Source: Spirochaetota bacterium (lineage in GTDB: Bacteria; Spirochaetota; Spirochaetia; Treponematales; UBA12059). Taken from it: a DNA stretch of 64,000 nucleotides. The stretch lies in NCBI GenBank assembly GCA_022703505.1, contig JAKLDN010000009.1, positions 149,567 through 213,566 of the forward strand, written 5' to 3'. The notes under the pieces are model-generated. The model made no database searches. It saw only the letters and a list, made by a program, of their open reading frames with translations, and was not told the DNA's origin. A program made the translations under genes and the position numbers. Below are positions 8,384 through 15,933 of this stretch, one piece after another (position 1 is the stretch's first letter; every line of letters starts with the position of its first letter).

Positions 8384-9640
8384 TCAATGCCGGAAGCAGC
8401 GCTGGCCGGTGAACATCATGGCCGCCCCGTACTCGTTGCAGGCCTCGATGCTCTCGTAGTCCCGCAGGGAGCCCCCGGGCTGGAGGACCGCGGATACCCC
8501 CTCCCGGAGTCCCACCTCGATCCCGTCCCGGAAGGGGAAGAATGCGTCGGAGACCATGACGGATCCGGCCAGCCCCCCGCGGGCGACCTCCACCTCCCGG
8601 CGGATCTCCTCCCGGAGCGCCGGGTCGTCCAGTTCGTTCCAGGGCTTGCTGGTCCTGCGCCAGGCCAGAAGGTCCTCGAGCTTGCGATAGGCCTTGTCCC
8701 GGGCGATCTCGGCCACCCCCACCCGGTCCTGTTCCCCCGTGCCGATCCCGATGGTGACGCCGTCCTTGACGTAGATGACCGAGTTGCTGGTCACCCCGGT
8801 CTCCACGGCCCAGCCGAAGAGCATGTCCTCGACCTCCCGTTCCGTGGGCCGTCGGGCCACGGAGTGGGAGCGGCCCCTGTGCTCGCACTCCGCGGGCAGG
8901 AGGTCCGCGGCGGACCGGATCCGGGATACGAAGGAGAGCTGGACGACGCAGCCCCCGTCCAGGAGGGTCCGGAAATCCAGGTTCCGGGCCGGGGCGTAGC
9001 GGCTCAGCCGGTCGAGCCCGGGGATCCGGAGGATGCGCAGGTTCTTCCGGCCCGCCAGCAGGTCGAAGGCTCCGGGCTCGAAGTCCGGTGCCGCCACGAC
9101 CTCGCAGAAGGAGTCCGCGATAGCCCGGGCGGTCCGGGGATCCGCGGGGCGGTTCAGGACCACGGCCCCCCCGAAGGCGGCCAGGCGGTCCGCCTCGAAG
9201 GCCTTCCGATAGGCCTCCTCCACCGTGTCCGCCCGGGCGGCCCCGGAGGGGTTGTTGTGCTTCATCACCGCGCAGGCGGGGGTTTCCGTCAGGTACCGGA
9301 GGATGGCCAGGGCGGAATCAACGTCGGTCAGGTTGGTCTTGCCGGGGTGCTTGCCGAACTGGAGGAGCTCGGCGGAGCAGATCAATCCGCCGTCCGGACG
9401 GAGCTCCTCGACCCCCGCGAGGGCCAGGTTCGCGCCGACCGGCCGATACAGGGCCGCGGGCTGGTCGGGATTGTCCCCGTAGCGCAGGCCCCGGCTCTCG
9501 CCGTCCACGGTCCACTCGACCTTCACGAACGAAAGGGAGGTCCGGGCTCCCGCGTCGTCGTAGAAGGAGACTTCCATGCGGGGCGGGAAGGGATCCCGGA
9601 GGATCTCGCGGTAGGCGTCGGAAAGGGGTTTGCGTTCCAT
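8384..9640 (-). CDS. purH: Stand-alone AICAR formyltransferase (PurH C-terminal half)
   Basis: The 418-residue protein covers only the transformylase half of bifunctional PurH. It converts AICAR plus 10-formyl-THF to FAICAR, the penultimate step of IMP synthesis. Family motifs present are LRYGDNPDQPAALY, the catalytic KHNNPSG (Lys-His pair), FPFRDGIEVG, QPGGSLRDYES and the C-terminal MMFTGQRCFRH. The IMP cyclohydrolase half is a separate gene 53 bases upstream. A TATACT hexamer ends 6 bases before the ATG and no Shine-Dalgarno is visible, so this gene may also be expressed from its own leaderless mRNA. The upstream FolD makes its cofactor. Both halves look catalytically complete, so the split is probably functional. 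Confidence 0.9.
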   Translation of the reverse strand: MERKPLSDAYREILRDPFPPRMEVSFYDDAGARTSLSFVKVEWTVDGESRGLRYGDNPDQPAALYRPVGANLALAGVEELRPDGGLICSAELLQFGKHPGKTNLTDVDSALAILRYLTETPACAVMKHNNPSGAARADTVEEAYRKAFEADRLAAFGGAVVLNRPADPRTARAIADSFCEVVAAPDFEPGAFDLLAGRKNLRILRIPGLDRLSRYAPARNLDFRTLLDGGCVVQLSFVSRIRSAADLLPAECEHRGRSHSVARRPTEREVEDMLFGWAVETGVTSNSVIYVKDGVTIGIGTGEQDRVGVAEIARDKAYRKLEDLLAWRRTSKPWNELDDPALREEIRREVEVARGGLAGSVMVSDAFFPFRDGIEVGLREGVSAVLQPGGSLRDYESIEACNEYGAAMMFTGQRCFRH

Positions 9641-9646
9641 GGGCGG

Positions 9647-9652
9647 AGTATA
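9647..9652 (-). promoter_or_regulatory. -10-like TATACT six bases before AICAR formyltransferase ATG
   Basis: Minus-strand TATACT at 9647-9652 leaves 6 bases to the ATG at 9640. Transcription from it would start at or next to the start codon, giving a leaderless mRNA. No clear -35 is seen. Confidence 0.4.
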
Positions 9653-9660
9653 GTCCGGTG

Positions 9661-9692
9661 CCGGTACTCAGGCAACAGGACTCAGGACCCGC
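9661..9692. repeat. Short intergenic repeat, ACTCAGG family (copy 1)
   Basis: Two ACTCAGG units occur in the gap between the split purH genes, with the longer string ACAGGACTCAGGACCC. The same words recur at 10386-10410 and 13459-13480. Confidence 0.5.
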
Positions 9693-10370
9693 TCATCCCA
9701 CCTCGTACTCCCCCCCGAGCCCCGCCTCCGCCCGGGAGCCCAGGAAGGCCGCGATGGCCGCGTCGTAGCGGGAAGTGGTATCGAAGACCTTGCGGGCCAG
9801 GCGCGCACGGGTGGCGAGCCCGAGCATCCCTCCCGTCTCGCGGAGTTCGCCGAGAACGGCGGCGTAGTCGCCGGGATCGCAGACCCCCGCGACACGCAGG
9901 AAGTTCTTGGCCGCCGCCCGGAGCATGCAGGGGCCCCCGATGTCGATGTTCTGCCGGGCAGCCTCGAAGGGACCCGAGGCCGAGGAGACGGAGCCGAAGG
10001 GATAGAGGTTGCCCACCACCAGATCGAAGGCCACGGCCCCCGACCGGGCGCGGTCCGCGGCGTGCTCCGGGTCGTAGGGTTCCGAGAGCAGTCCCAGGTA
10101 GATCCGCCAGTCCAGGGTCTTGACCAGCCCGCCCTTCATCTCGGGCTGTCCGGTATAGTCCTCCATGGAGACAAGAATCCTCTCGGCCGCGGGCCCGAGA
10201 ATGGTCCGGAGGGCCGACAGGGTCCCTCCGGTGGAATAGATACGGATTCCGGGGCAGGACTCGACCAGGCCCCGGGCCAGATCCGGAAGGCCGATCTTGT
10301 CGTAGACCGACACGATCGCGTTGCGAACGGGCACCCGGTCGTCGATCCGGGAGACATGGTTGAAGGGCAT
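9693..10370 (-). CDS. purH: Stand-alone IMP cyclohydrolase (PurH N-terminal half)
   Basis: The 225-residue protein has the MGS-like fold of the cyclohydrolase half of PurH, which closes FAICAR to IMP. Motifs seen are NAIVSVYDKIGL, IYSTGGTLSAL, EMKGGLVKTL (substrate-binding Lys), the VVGNLYPF segment and DIGGPCMLRAAAKN (usually GGPSM, here Cys). The length matches the isolated N-terminal domain. An AGGAG site sits 6 bases before the ATG. Its partner domain is the next gene on the same strand. In most bacteria these two activities are fused; the separation here is a real two-gene arrangement, because both have their own start signals and the intervening 53 bases are repeat-like non-coding sequence. 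Confidence 0.88.
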   Translation of the reverse strand: MPFNHVSRIDDRVPVRNAIVSVYDKIGLPDLARGLVESCPGIRIYSTGGTLSALRTILGPAAERILVSMEDYTGQPEMKGGLVKTLDWRIYLGLLSEPYDPEHAADRARSGAVAFDLVVGNLYPFGSVSSASGPFEAARQNIDIGGPCMLRAAAKNFLRVAGVCDPGDYAAVLGELRETGGMLGLATRARLARKVFDTTSRYDAAIAAFLGSRAEAGLGGEYEVG

Positions 10371-10385
10371 GGGAGGCTCCTGTAA

Positions 10386-10410
10386 GGACTCAGGGACCAG
10401 GACTCAGGTA
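10386..10410. repeat. Short intergenic repeat, ACTCAGG family (copy 2)
   Basis: GGACTCAGGGACCAGGACTCAGG lies upstream of the IMP cyclohydrolase gene, with the same ACTCAGG unit as copies at 9661 and 13459. The rest of the 115-base gap to folE2 shows nothing further. Confidence 0.45.
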
Positions 10411-10485
10411 TCGGCAAGACGACTGCGGATTGAAACCGTCAACCGCCGCCTGGAAACCATTCCGAATCCTGACGCCGGACTCCTT

Positions 10486-11253
10486 TTACCCGTACTCCAC
10501 ATACGCGTACGCGCTGTGGTTGTGGATGCTCTCGAAGTTCTCCGCCTCCACGGAAAAGCCCTTGAAGATCCCCATCCCGTCGATGCCGCGAAGGGCGTCC
10601 CGCACCACGTCCTCCACGAAGCGCGGGTTGTCGAAGGCCTTCTCGGTCACGTACTTCTCGTCGTCCCGCTTGAGGAGGGTGTAGACGTCGCAGGAGGCCG
10701 CGGACTCGATCACGGCGATGAGGTCCTCGAGCCAGAAGAAGGGGCCGACCTCCACCGTCGCGGTGACCACGCCCCTCTGGTTGTGGGCCCCGTGGGCGCT
10801 GATGGCCTTCGAGCAAGGGCACACGGTCTGCACGGGGACGGACACGGAGACCCGGAACTGCCGTACCTGGTCGGAAACCCGGCCGGAATAGACGCAGTCG
10901 TAGCTCATCACGCTCTTGGCGCCGGAGACCGGGGCCGCCTTCTCGATGAAGTACGGGAAATGTATGTCCGAGTAGGCGGTCTCGGCGTCCAGGGCCTGCC
11001 GGATCTCCCCCAGCATCCCCAGGAACCTCGGCATGGACAGGTCTTCCCGGTGGGCGTTGAAGACCTCGATGAAGCGGCTCATGTGGGTGCCCTTGAAGTC
11101 GTGGGGGAGGTCCGCGTAGAGGTTGGCGACCGCGGTGGTCCACTGGGTGCCGCGCTCCTTGTCCCGGAGCATGATGGGGTACCGGAGGCCCTTGACGCCG
11201 ACCTTCTGGATGGGGATGCGGCGCTCGTCCCGCATGGACTGGATGTCGATCAT
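10486..11253 (-). CDS. folE2: GTP cyclohydrolase FolE2 (GCYH-IB)
   Basis: The ATG at 11253 overlaps the folD stop (ATGA) and gives a 255-residue protein. It catalyses GTP to 7,8-dihydroneopterin triphosphate, the first step of folate synthesis and also the entry to queuosine-type deazapurines. FolE2 marks are the [15 protein letters not shown] start, VCPCSKAIS with the active-site cysteine, the following [10 protein letters not shown] and the C-terminal [12 protein letters not shown]. FolE2 tolerates metals other than zinc, so it is favoured in zinc-poor settings. Together with folD it forms a folate unit feeding the purine genes downstream. Confidence 0.93.
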   Translation of the reverse strand: MIDIQSMRDERRIPIQKVGVKGLRYPIMLRDKERGTQWTTAVANLYADLPHDFKGTHMSRFIEVFNAHREDLSMPRFLGMLGEIRQALDAETAYSDIHFPYFIEKAAPVSGAKSVMSYDCVYSGRVSDQVRQFRVSVSVPVQTVCPCSKAISAHGAHNQRGVVTATVEVGPFFWLEDLIAVIESAASCDVYTLLKRDDEKYVTEKAFDNPRFVEDVVRDALRGIDGMGIFKGFSVEAENFESIHNHSAYAYVEYG

Positions 11254-12128
11254 GCCCGGACGGTCCGCTCCGCGGATTCCACGGTGTTGGACAGGAGCAT
11301 GGCGATGGTCATGGGACCGACGCCCCCGGGGACGGGGGTGATGGAACCCGCGACCGGCAGGGCGGACTGGAAGTCCACGTCCCCGACCAGGCGGTAGCCC
11401 TTGGCCGCGGAGAGGTCCTCCACCCGGTTGACCCCCACGTCGATGACGCAGGCCCCGGGCCGGATCATGTCCCCCGTGATCAGCCGGGGCCGGCCGGCGC
11501 AGGCGATCAGGATGTCCGCCCGGCGGGTATGCTCCGCGAGATCCCTCGTGCCGGTGTGGCAGACGGTCACCGTGGAGTTGAGCTCCTTGCGGACAAAGAG
11601 GTTGGCCAGGGGCTTGCCCACGATGTTGGACCGTCCCACGACGACCACGTGGGCGCCCTTGGTGGGCACCCCGGCCCGTTCGACCAGCTTGAGGATCCCG
11701 TGGGGGGTGCAGGGGAGAAAGCAGGGCTGTCCCAGGATCATCCGTCCGACGTTGACGGGGGTGAAGCCGTCCACGTCCTTGTCCGGGGATATGGCGGCTA
11801 TGACGGCATCCTCGTCGATGTGGTCCGGGAGGGGCAGCTGGACCAGGATGCCGTGGACCGCGGGATCCCGGTTGAAGGTTTCCACCAGGGCGACGAGCTC
11901 CGGCTGGGGGGTCGAGGCCGGCAGGCGGCGCTCGAAGCTCCGCATCCCCGCCTCCTCGCAGGCCTTTTCCTTGGAGGTGACGTAGGAGACGCTGGCGGGG
12001 TCCTCCCCGACCAGGATGACGGCCAATCCGGGGACCACCCCCCGGGCCGCGAGGGCGGAGGCCCTCCTTTTCACGTCCTCCCGGATATCCGCGGCCAGGG
12101 CCTTTCCGTCGATGATCGAAGCTGCCAT
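11250..12128 (-). CDS. folD: Bifunctional methylene-THF dehydrogenase / methenyl-THF cyclohydrolase FolD
   Basis: The 292-residue protein has the usual FolD length and motifs: [20 protein letters not shown] with the catalytic Lys, [25 protein letters not shown], the Rossmann segment [16 protein letters not shown] and the terminal [10 protein letters not shown]. It interconverts methylene-, methenyl- and 10-formyl-THF with NADP. The product is the formyl donor of the AICAR transformylase encoded further down the same strand. A GGGAGG site precedes the ATG. A TTGCCC-17-TACTAT promoter lies about 55 bases upstream. It heads the folD-folE2 pair. Confidence 0.96.
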   Translation of the reverse strand: MAASIIDGKALAADIREDVKRRASALAARGVVPGLAVILVGEDPASVSYVTSKEKACEEAGMRSFERRLPASTPQPELVALVETFNRDPAVHGILVQLPLPDHIDEDAVIAAISPDKDVDGFTPVNVGRMILGQPCFLPCTPHGILKLVERAGVPTKGAHVVVVGRSNIVGKPLANLFVRKELNSTVTVCHTGTRDLAEHTRRADILIACAGRPRLITGDMIRPGACVIDVGVNRVEDLSAAKGYRLVGDVDFQSALPVAGSITPVPGGVGPMTIAMLLSNTVESAERTVRA

Positions 12129-12184
12129 GGAACCTCCCCGGGGACGGCGGCGCGGGCATGCGGGAGGCCGGGTCCCCTGGACGT

Positions 12185-12213
12185 ATAGTACCTACGCGGG
12201 CCCGTCCGGGCAA
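12185..12213 (-). promoter_or_regulatory. Candidate promoter of folD-folE2
   Basis: On the minus strand TTGCCC (12208-12213) and TACTAT (12185-12190) are separated by 17 bases, about 57 bases upstream of the folD start at 12128. Confidence 0.45.
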
Positions 12214-12252
12214 GCGGAGGGCCCGGGTCCGGAGGACGGCGCGGCTTCCGGT

Positions 12253-13449
12253 CTATGCCAGGAGCCTGTCCAGGAAGGCCCGGAGCCGCCCGGTTCCTTC
12301 CCGGAAATCTTCCGGCCTCGGAAGGAGGCTAAGGGCCAGGAAGGCTTCCCGCGGGAAGTCGAAGAAGTATCCGGGATGCGCGAAGACCCCCTCCTCCCGC
12401 AGGAGCCCGAGGGCCAGATCCTCCTCAGGCAGGACCCTCGGAAGCTCCAGGACCGCGGTCCAGCCTCCGGAACAGCGGAGAACCCGGTAGGGACTGCCCT
12501 CCCCTTCCAGGGCTTCCCGGAGGCAGCCGAGGTTGGAGAGGAGCCGTTCCCGGAGCTCCTCCGTGAAGCCGGCGGCCAGGGGGAGCAGTTCCCCGGCGGC
12601 GTTCAGGATGGGAGCCCCCGTCGAGAGGTAGGTGTCCGCGATGATCTCCAGGCGCCCGGCCGCGTCCGCCCGGTACGAGGCGGGACCGGCCAGTACGATC
12701 CACCCCAGCTTCATTTGGGGAAGCCCCAGGAGTTTGGACAAGCCGTTCAGGACGAAGCAGGGCACCTCCGTTTCCCGCGCGAAACTCGGCTCCGCCGGAT
12801 CCTCCAGGGGATACGGCAGGAAGACCTCGTCCGCGATGACCGCCGTCCCGGCCTCCCCGCAGAGGTCCAGGATTCGGCGCCGCTCCCGACGGCCGACGAA
12901 GGACCCCGTCGGGTTGTTCGGGTGGATGAGGATGACGGCCTTCGGCCTCCTCGACTTCAGGGCGGCTTCCAGGGAATCCAGGTCGGCGCTCCAGCCCGCG
13001 GGGTGGCGGTATTCCAGGGGATACGGGACCGCCTCCACGCCCTCCAGTCCCGACAGGTACTCGAACAGGGGGTAGCCGGGCTTAGGCACCAGGACGGAGT
13101 CCCCCGGGTCCGCGAGAAGTTTGAAGAGCCAGCCGTAGGCCTCGGAGGTGCTGGCCGCCAGGAAGATATCGGAGGGATCGACCGACGTTCCTCGGGAGGC
13201 GTACCAGGAAGCCACGGCGGATCGGGCCGCGGGCAGGCCCCGGGGGTCCGGCTCGTAGGAGAGGCTCTCGGTCCGGGCGAGGGCCCGGAGCACCTTCTCC
13301 GCGGGCAGGGCGGCGCCGACCCGAGTGGGATTGCTTTCCGCCAGGTTGATCACCCTCCGGCCCGAGGCCTGGGCTTCGGCTAAGGCCCGTCCCAGTGCGT
13401 TGGGCTCCCGGGGGGCGGGAATACGGCGGGAGAAGGGAGGGAACGGCAT
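12253..13449 (-). CDS. Class I/II PLP-dependent aminotransferase
   Basis: The 398-residue protein is a fold-type I aminotransferase. It shows the substrate loop NLAESNPT, the glycine motif ASTSEAYGWL, the HPNNPTGSF segment that contacts the cofactor pyridine ring, the ADEVFLPY aspartate and the Schiff-base lysine in NGLSKLLGLPQMK. An AAGGAG ribosome site precedes the ATG at 13449. The family transfers amino groups between amino acids and 2-oxo acids; the motif spacing resembles LL-diaminopimelate or alanine/aspartate-type enzymes, but the substrate cannot be fixed. The neighbouring folate genes give no strong hint. It ends 125 bases before the folD start. Confidence 0.85.
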   Translation of the reverse strand: MPFPPFSRRIPAPREPNALGRALAEAQASGRRVINLAESNPTRVGAALPAEKVLRALARTESLSYEPDPRGLPAARSAVASWYASRGTSVDPSDIFLAASTSEAYGWLFKLLADPGDSVLVPKPGYPLFEYLSGLEGVEAVPYPLEYRHPAGWSADLDSLEAALKSRRPKAVILIHPNNPTGSFVGRRERRRILDLCGEAGTAVIADEVFLPYPLEDPAEPSFARETEVPCFVLNGLSKLLGLPQMKLGWIVLAGPASYRADAAGRLEIIADTYLSTGAPILNAAGELLPLAAGFTEELRERLLSNLGCLREALEGEGSPYRVLRCSGGWTAVLELPRVLPEEDLALGLLREEGVFAHPGYFFDFPREAFLALSLLPRPEDFREGTGRLRAFLDRLLA

Positions 13450-13456
13450 GGGGGCT

Positions 13457-13570
13457 CCTTGAGGCGACAGGACTCAGGACCCAGTGACAAGATAGACGAC
13501 AGTGGATTCCAATAATTCGTCGGTCGTCATACAGGTCTCCCGGCTCCTGACTCCTGACCACTGTCTCCCA
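13457..13570. repeat. Palindromic ACTCAGG/CTCCTGACTCCTGA intergenic element (copy 3)
   Basis: GACAGGACTCAGGACCCAGTGACAAG at the left is answered about 70 bases later by the roughly complementary GGCTCCTGACTCCTGACCACTGTC. The element is an imperfect inverted repeat in the divergent gap. Its right arm abuts the promoter of the phosphatase gene. Confidence 0.5.
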
Positions 13571-13578
13571 CAGTATGC

Positions 13579-13584
13579 TATAAT
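13579..13584 (+). promoter_or_regulatory. Extended -10 promoter of the SpoIIE-type phosphatase gene
   Basis: A perfect TATAAT preceded by TGC (extended -10) lies 35 bases before the ATG. No good -35 is seen; the spacer runs into the repeat element. Confidence 0.55.
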
Positions 13585-13619
13585 CCTCCCCAATACCAGC
13601 TTCCCACAGGGAGTCCGCC

Positions 13620-15902
13620 ATGGCCGTCCGAGTTCCCATCGGCACCAGAATCTTCCTCACCCTCGTGATCCTGTTCGCGGTCATCACCGTGGGCATCGGT
13701 ATCCTGGTTTCCTTCACCCTGGTCGGCACCGTGGAGCGGGCCGTGGTGGGAAACATCGGCCGGGATACGAGCCTGCTGGCCAAGGACTTCGAGACCTGGC
13801 TGGCGGAGAAGTACCAGATCCTGGAAACCTTGAAACACTCGGTGCTCCAGAACCGAAACGATCCGGAAGCCCTCCTGGACATCCTGATCGCCAAGACCCG
13901 GGAAGAGCCGGACATCGCCTGGATATACTACGGAACCGAGACCTTCGACCCCCGGTTCACCCCCGTCAAGGACGGTGTGACCCGGACGGCCAACGGGGGC
14001 TTTTACGTGGACGCGGACGAGTGGAACCCGGACCCCGATTTCATCTGGCCCTCCCGCCCCTGGTTCGTCCGGGCCCGGGACGAAAACCAGGCCGTCATGA
14101 GCGACCCCTACATCGACGCCAACACCAAGGAGATCGTGGTCTCCCTGTCCCGTTCGGTACGGGACGAGGGCGGCAGGCTCCTGGGGGTGATCGCCCTGGA
14201 TATGTACATCTCGAGGTTGACGGAAGTGGTGTCCGTCCAGAAGTACACTCCCTCCTCCAAGACCTACCTGATCGACGCCAAGGGATCCTTCATCACCCAC
14301 GAGGACAAATCCCTGGTCCTAAAGCTGGACGACCCGGCGGGCAACCTGTTCTCCCCGGGCACCCCCCTGGCAGCCATGAACGAGGCCATCCTGGGAACCC
14401 CGGAGACCTGGAGCCGCAATCGGAGCAAGAATCTCTACTGGGCGGCCCGGCGCATCCCCCGGACCAGCTGGACCGTCGTCACCTACGGCAAGTACTCCGA
14501 CATCGCCCGGCCGGTGGTGGAATTTTACGGAACCCTGCTGGGGATCATGGGCGCAGCCATCCTGATGGCGGTACTGTTCGCTCTCGCGGAGGCCCGGGCC
14601 ATCTCGGCTCCCATCGAGCAGCTCAAGCGGGGCGCCCTGGAAATGGCCAAGGGCAACCTCTCCTGGAACGTGCAGATCAAGAGCCGGGACGAGTTCGGGG
14701 AGCTCGGGGATTTCTTCAACCAGGTTTCGGCTTCCCTCAAGGAGAACATCTCGCGTATCGAGGGGCAGAGACAGGAGATCGAGGACTACTCGAAGAACCT
14801 TGAGAAAATGGTCGAGGAGAGGACCCGGCAGCTGGACCACGCCAACAAGGAACTGACCGCCCGGAACGTCCAGATGGAGAAGGAGATGCAGATGGCGGAG
14901 GTGGTCCAGCGGAAGACCATCCCCCAGACCGTGGATCTGCCCGCCGCGCCGGAGCTCCGGTTCGGCGCCCGGTACGTGGCCATGCAGGCCGTGGGGGGGG
15001 ACCTCTACGACGTCCTGCCCATCGACGGACGCCGCTACGCCCTGCTCATCGCGGACGTCTCGGGACACGGCATGGCCGCCGCCCTGGTGGCCGCCATGGC
15101 CAAGGTCGCATTCCGGACCCAGGCCGGCATCGGCCTCGGCCCCGCGGAAGTCTGCCGGGCGGTCAACCAGGAGATCCACGAGATCATCGGCGGGGAGACC
15201 TACTACCTCTCCGCCTTCTACCTGGTCCTGGACGTGGTGGACGGCACCCTGACCTATTCCAACGCCGGCCATCCCCCGGTGCTCCTGGTCCGGAAGGACC
15301 GGACGATCGAAAAGCTGGACGTGGCCGGAGGACAGCTCCTGGGGATCAGCGGGGATTTCGCCTTCGAGGAAGGCCGCACCCGGATGGCCCCGGGCGACTT
15401 CCTGTTGATGTTCACCGACGGCATCGTGGAGGCCCGGGACCCCGACGGGGACTTCTACGAGTACGGCAGGCTCATGGAGTACGTCCGGGGAAACCGGGAC
15501 GCCAAGCCGGAGGAGTTCATCCAGGGGCTCCTGGACGACGTGGACGCGTTCAGCCGCGGAGCCGCCCGATCGGACGACCGGGCCGCCCTGTATGCGCAGT
15601 TCAACGGGTACCGGTCGGAGGCGACCGCGGCGATCGCCCAGACCGGCGACTGGGCCGCCCGGTTCGACCGGGCCGGACGCCTGCTCAAGTCCGGGGACGC
15701 CCGGTCCGCCTCGATCGTCCTGGAGGAGATCCGGGCCCAGAGGCCCGAGGATCCTCGGGTCCTGAACATGCTCGGCCTGGCCAGCTTCCGCCTGGGCGAC
15801 CGGGAACGGGCGGAGCGGCTCCTGGAGACCGCGGTCCTCCTGGCCCCCGAGTCCCCGACGTACCGGAAAAACCTGGAGATGGTCCGGTCGGGCAAGGCCT
15901 AG
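13620..15902 (+). CDS. Cache-HAMP-SpoIIE/PP2C serine phosphatase with C-terminal TPRs
   Basis: The 760-residue transmembrane regulator has TM1 (about 12-36), a periplasmic double-Cache sensor (about 37-300), TM2 (about 303-325), HAMP (326-380) and a coiled coil (380-430). A PP2C/RsbU-type phosphatase domain (about 445-650) and a C-terminal TPR pair (about 665-755) follow. Phosphatase metal motifs are intact: GGDLYDVL, ADVSGHGMAAAL, NAGHPP, FTDGIVEARD and DDRAALYA. Such proteins dephosphorylate anti-sigma-factor antagonists in partner-switching cascades in response to a small extracellular ligand. No antagonist or anti-sigma gene lies next to it, so its target is elsewhere. The TPR tail is unusual and may dock that target. 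A GGAG site precedes the ATG. Confidence 0.9.
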   Translation: MAVRVPIGTRIFLTLVILFAVITVGIGILVSFTLVGTVERAVVGNIGRDTSLLAKDFETWLAEKYQILETLKHSVLQNRNDPEALLDILIAKTREEPDIAWIYYGTETFDPRFTPVKDGVTRTANGGFYVDADEWNPDPDFIWPSRPWFVRARDENQAVMSDPYIDANTKEIVVSLSRSVRDEGGRLLGVIALDMYISRLTEVVSVQKYTPSSKTYLIDAKGSFITHEDKSLVLKLDDPAGNLFSPGTPLAAMNEAILGTPETWSRNRSKNLYWAARRIPRTSWTVVTYGKYSDIARPVVEFYGTLLGIMGAAILMAVLFALAEARAISAPIEQLKRGALEMAKGNLSWNVQIKSRDEFGELGDFFNQVSASLKENISRIEGQRQEIEDYSKNLEKMVEERTRQLDHANKELTARNVQMEKEMQMAEVVQRKTIPQTVDLPAAPELRFGARYVAMQAVGGDLYDVLPIDGRRYALLIADVSGHGMAAALVAAMAKVAFRTQAGIGLGPAEVCRAVNQEIHEIIGGETYYLSAFYLVLDVVDGTLTYSNAGHPPVLLVRKDRTIEKLDVAGGQLLGISGDFAFEEGRTRMAPGDFLLMFTDGIVEARDPDGDFYEYGRLMEYVRGNRDAKPEEFIQGLLDDVDAFSRGAARSDDRAALYAQFNGYRSEATAAIAQTGDWAARFDRAGRLLKSGDARSASIVLEEIRAQRPEDPRVLNMLGLASFRLGDRERAERLLETAVLLAPESPTYRKNLEMVRSGKA

Positions 15903-15933
15903 GGGGCCGATCGGGCGAAGCCGCGCCGATCCC

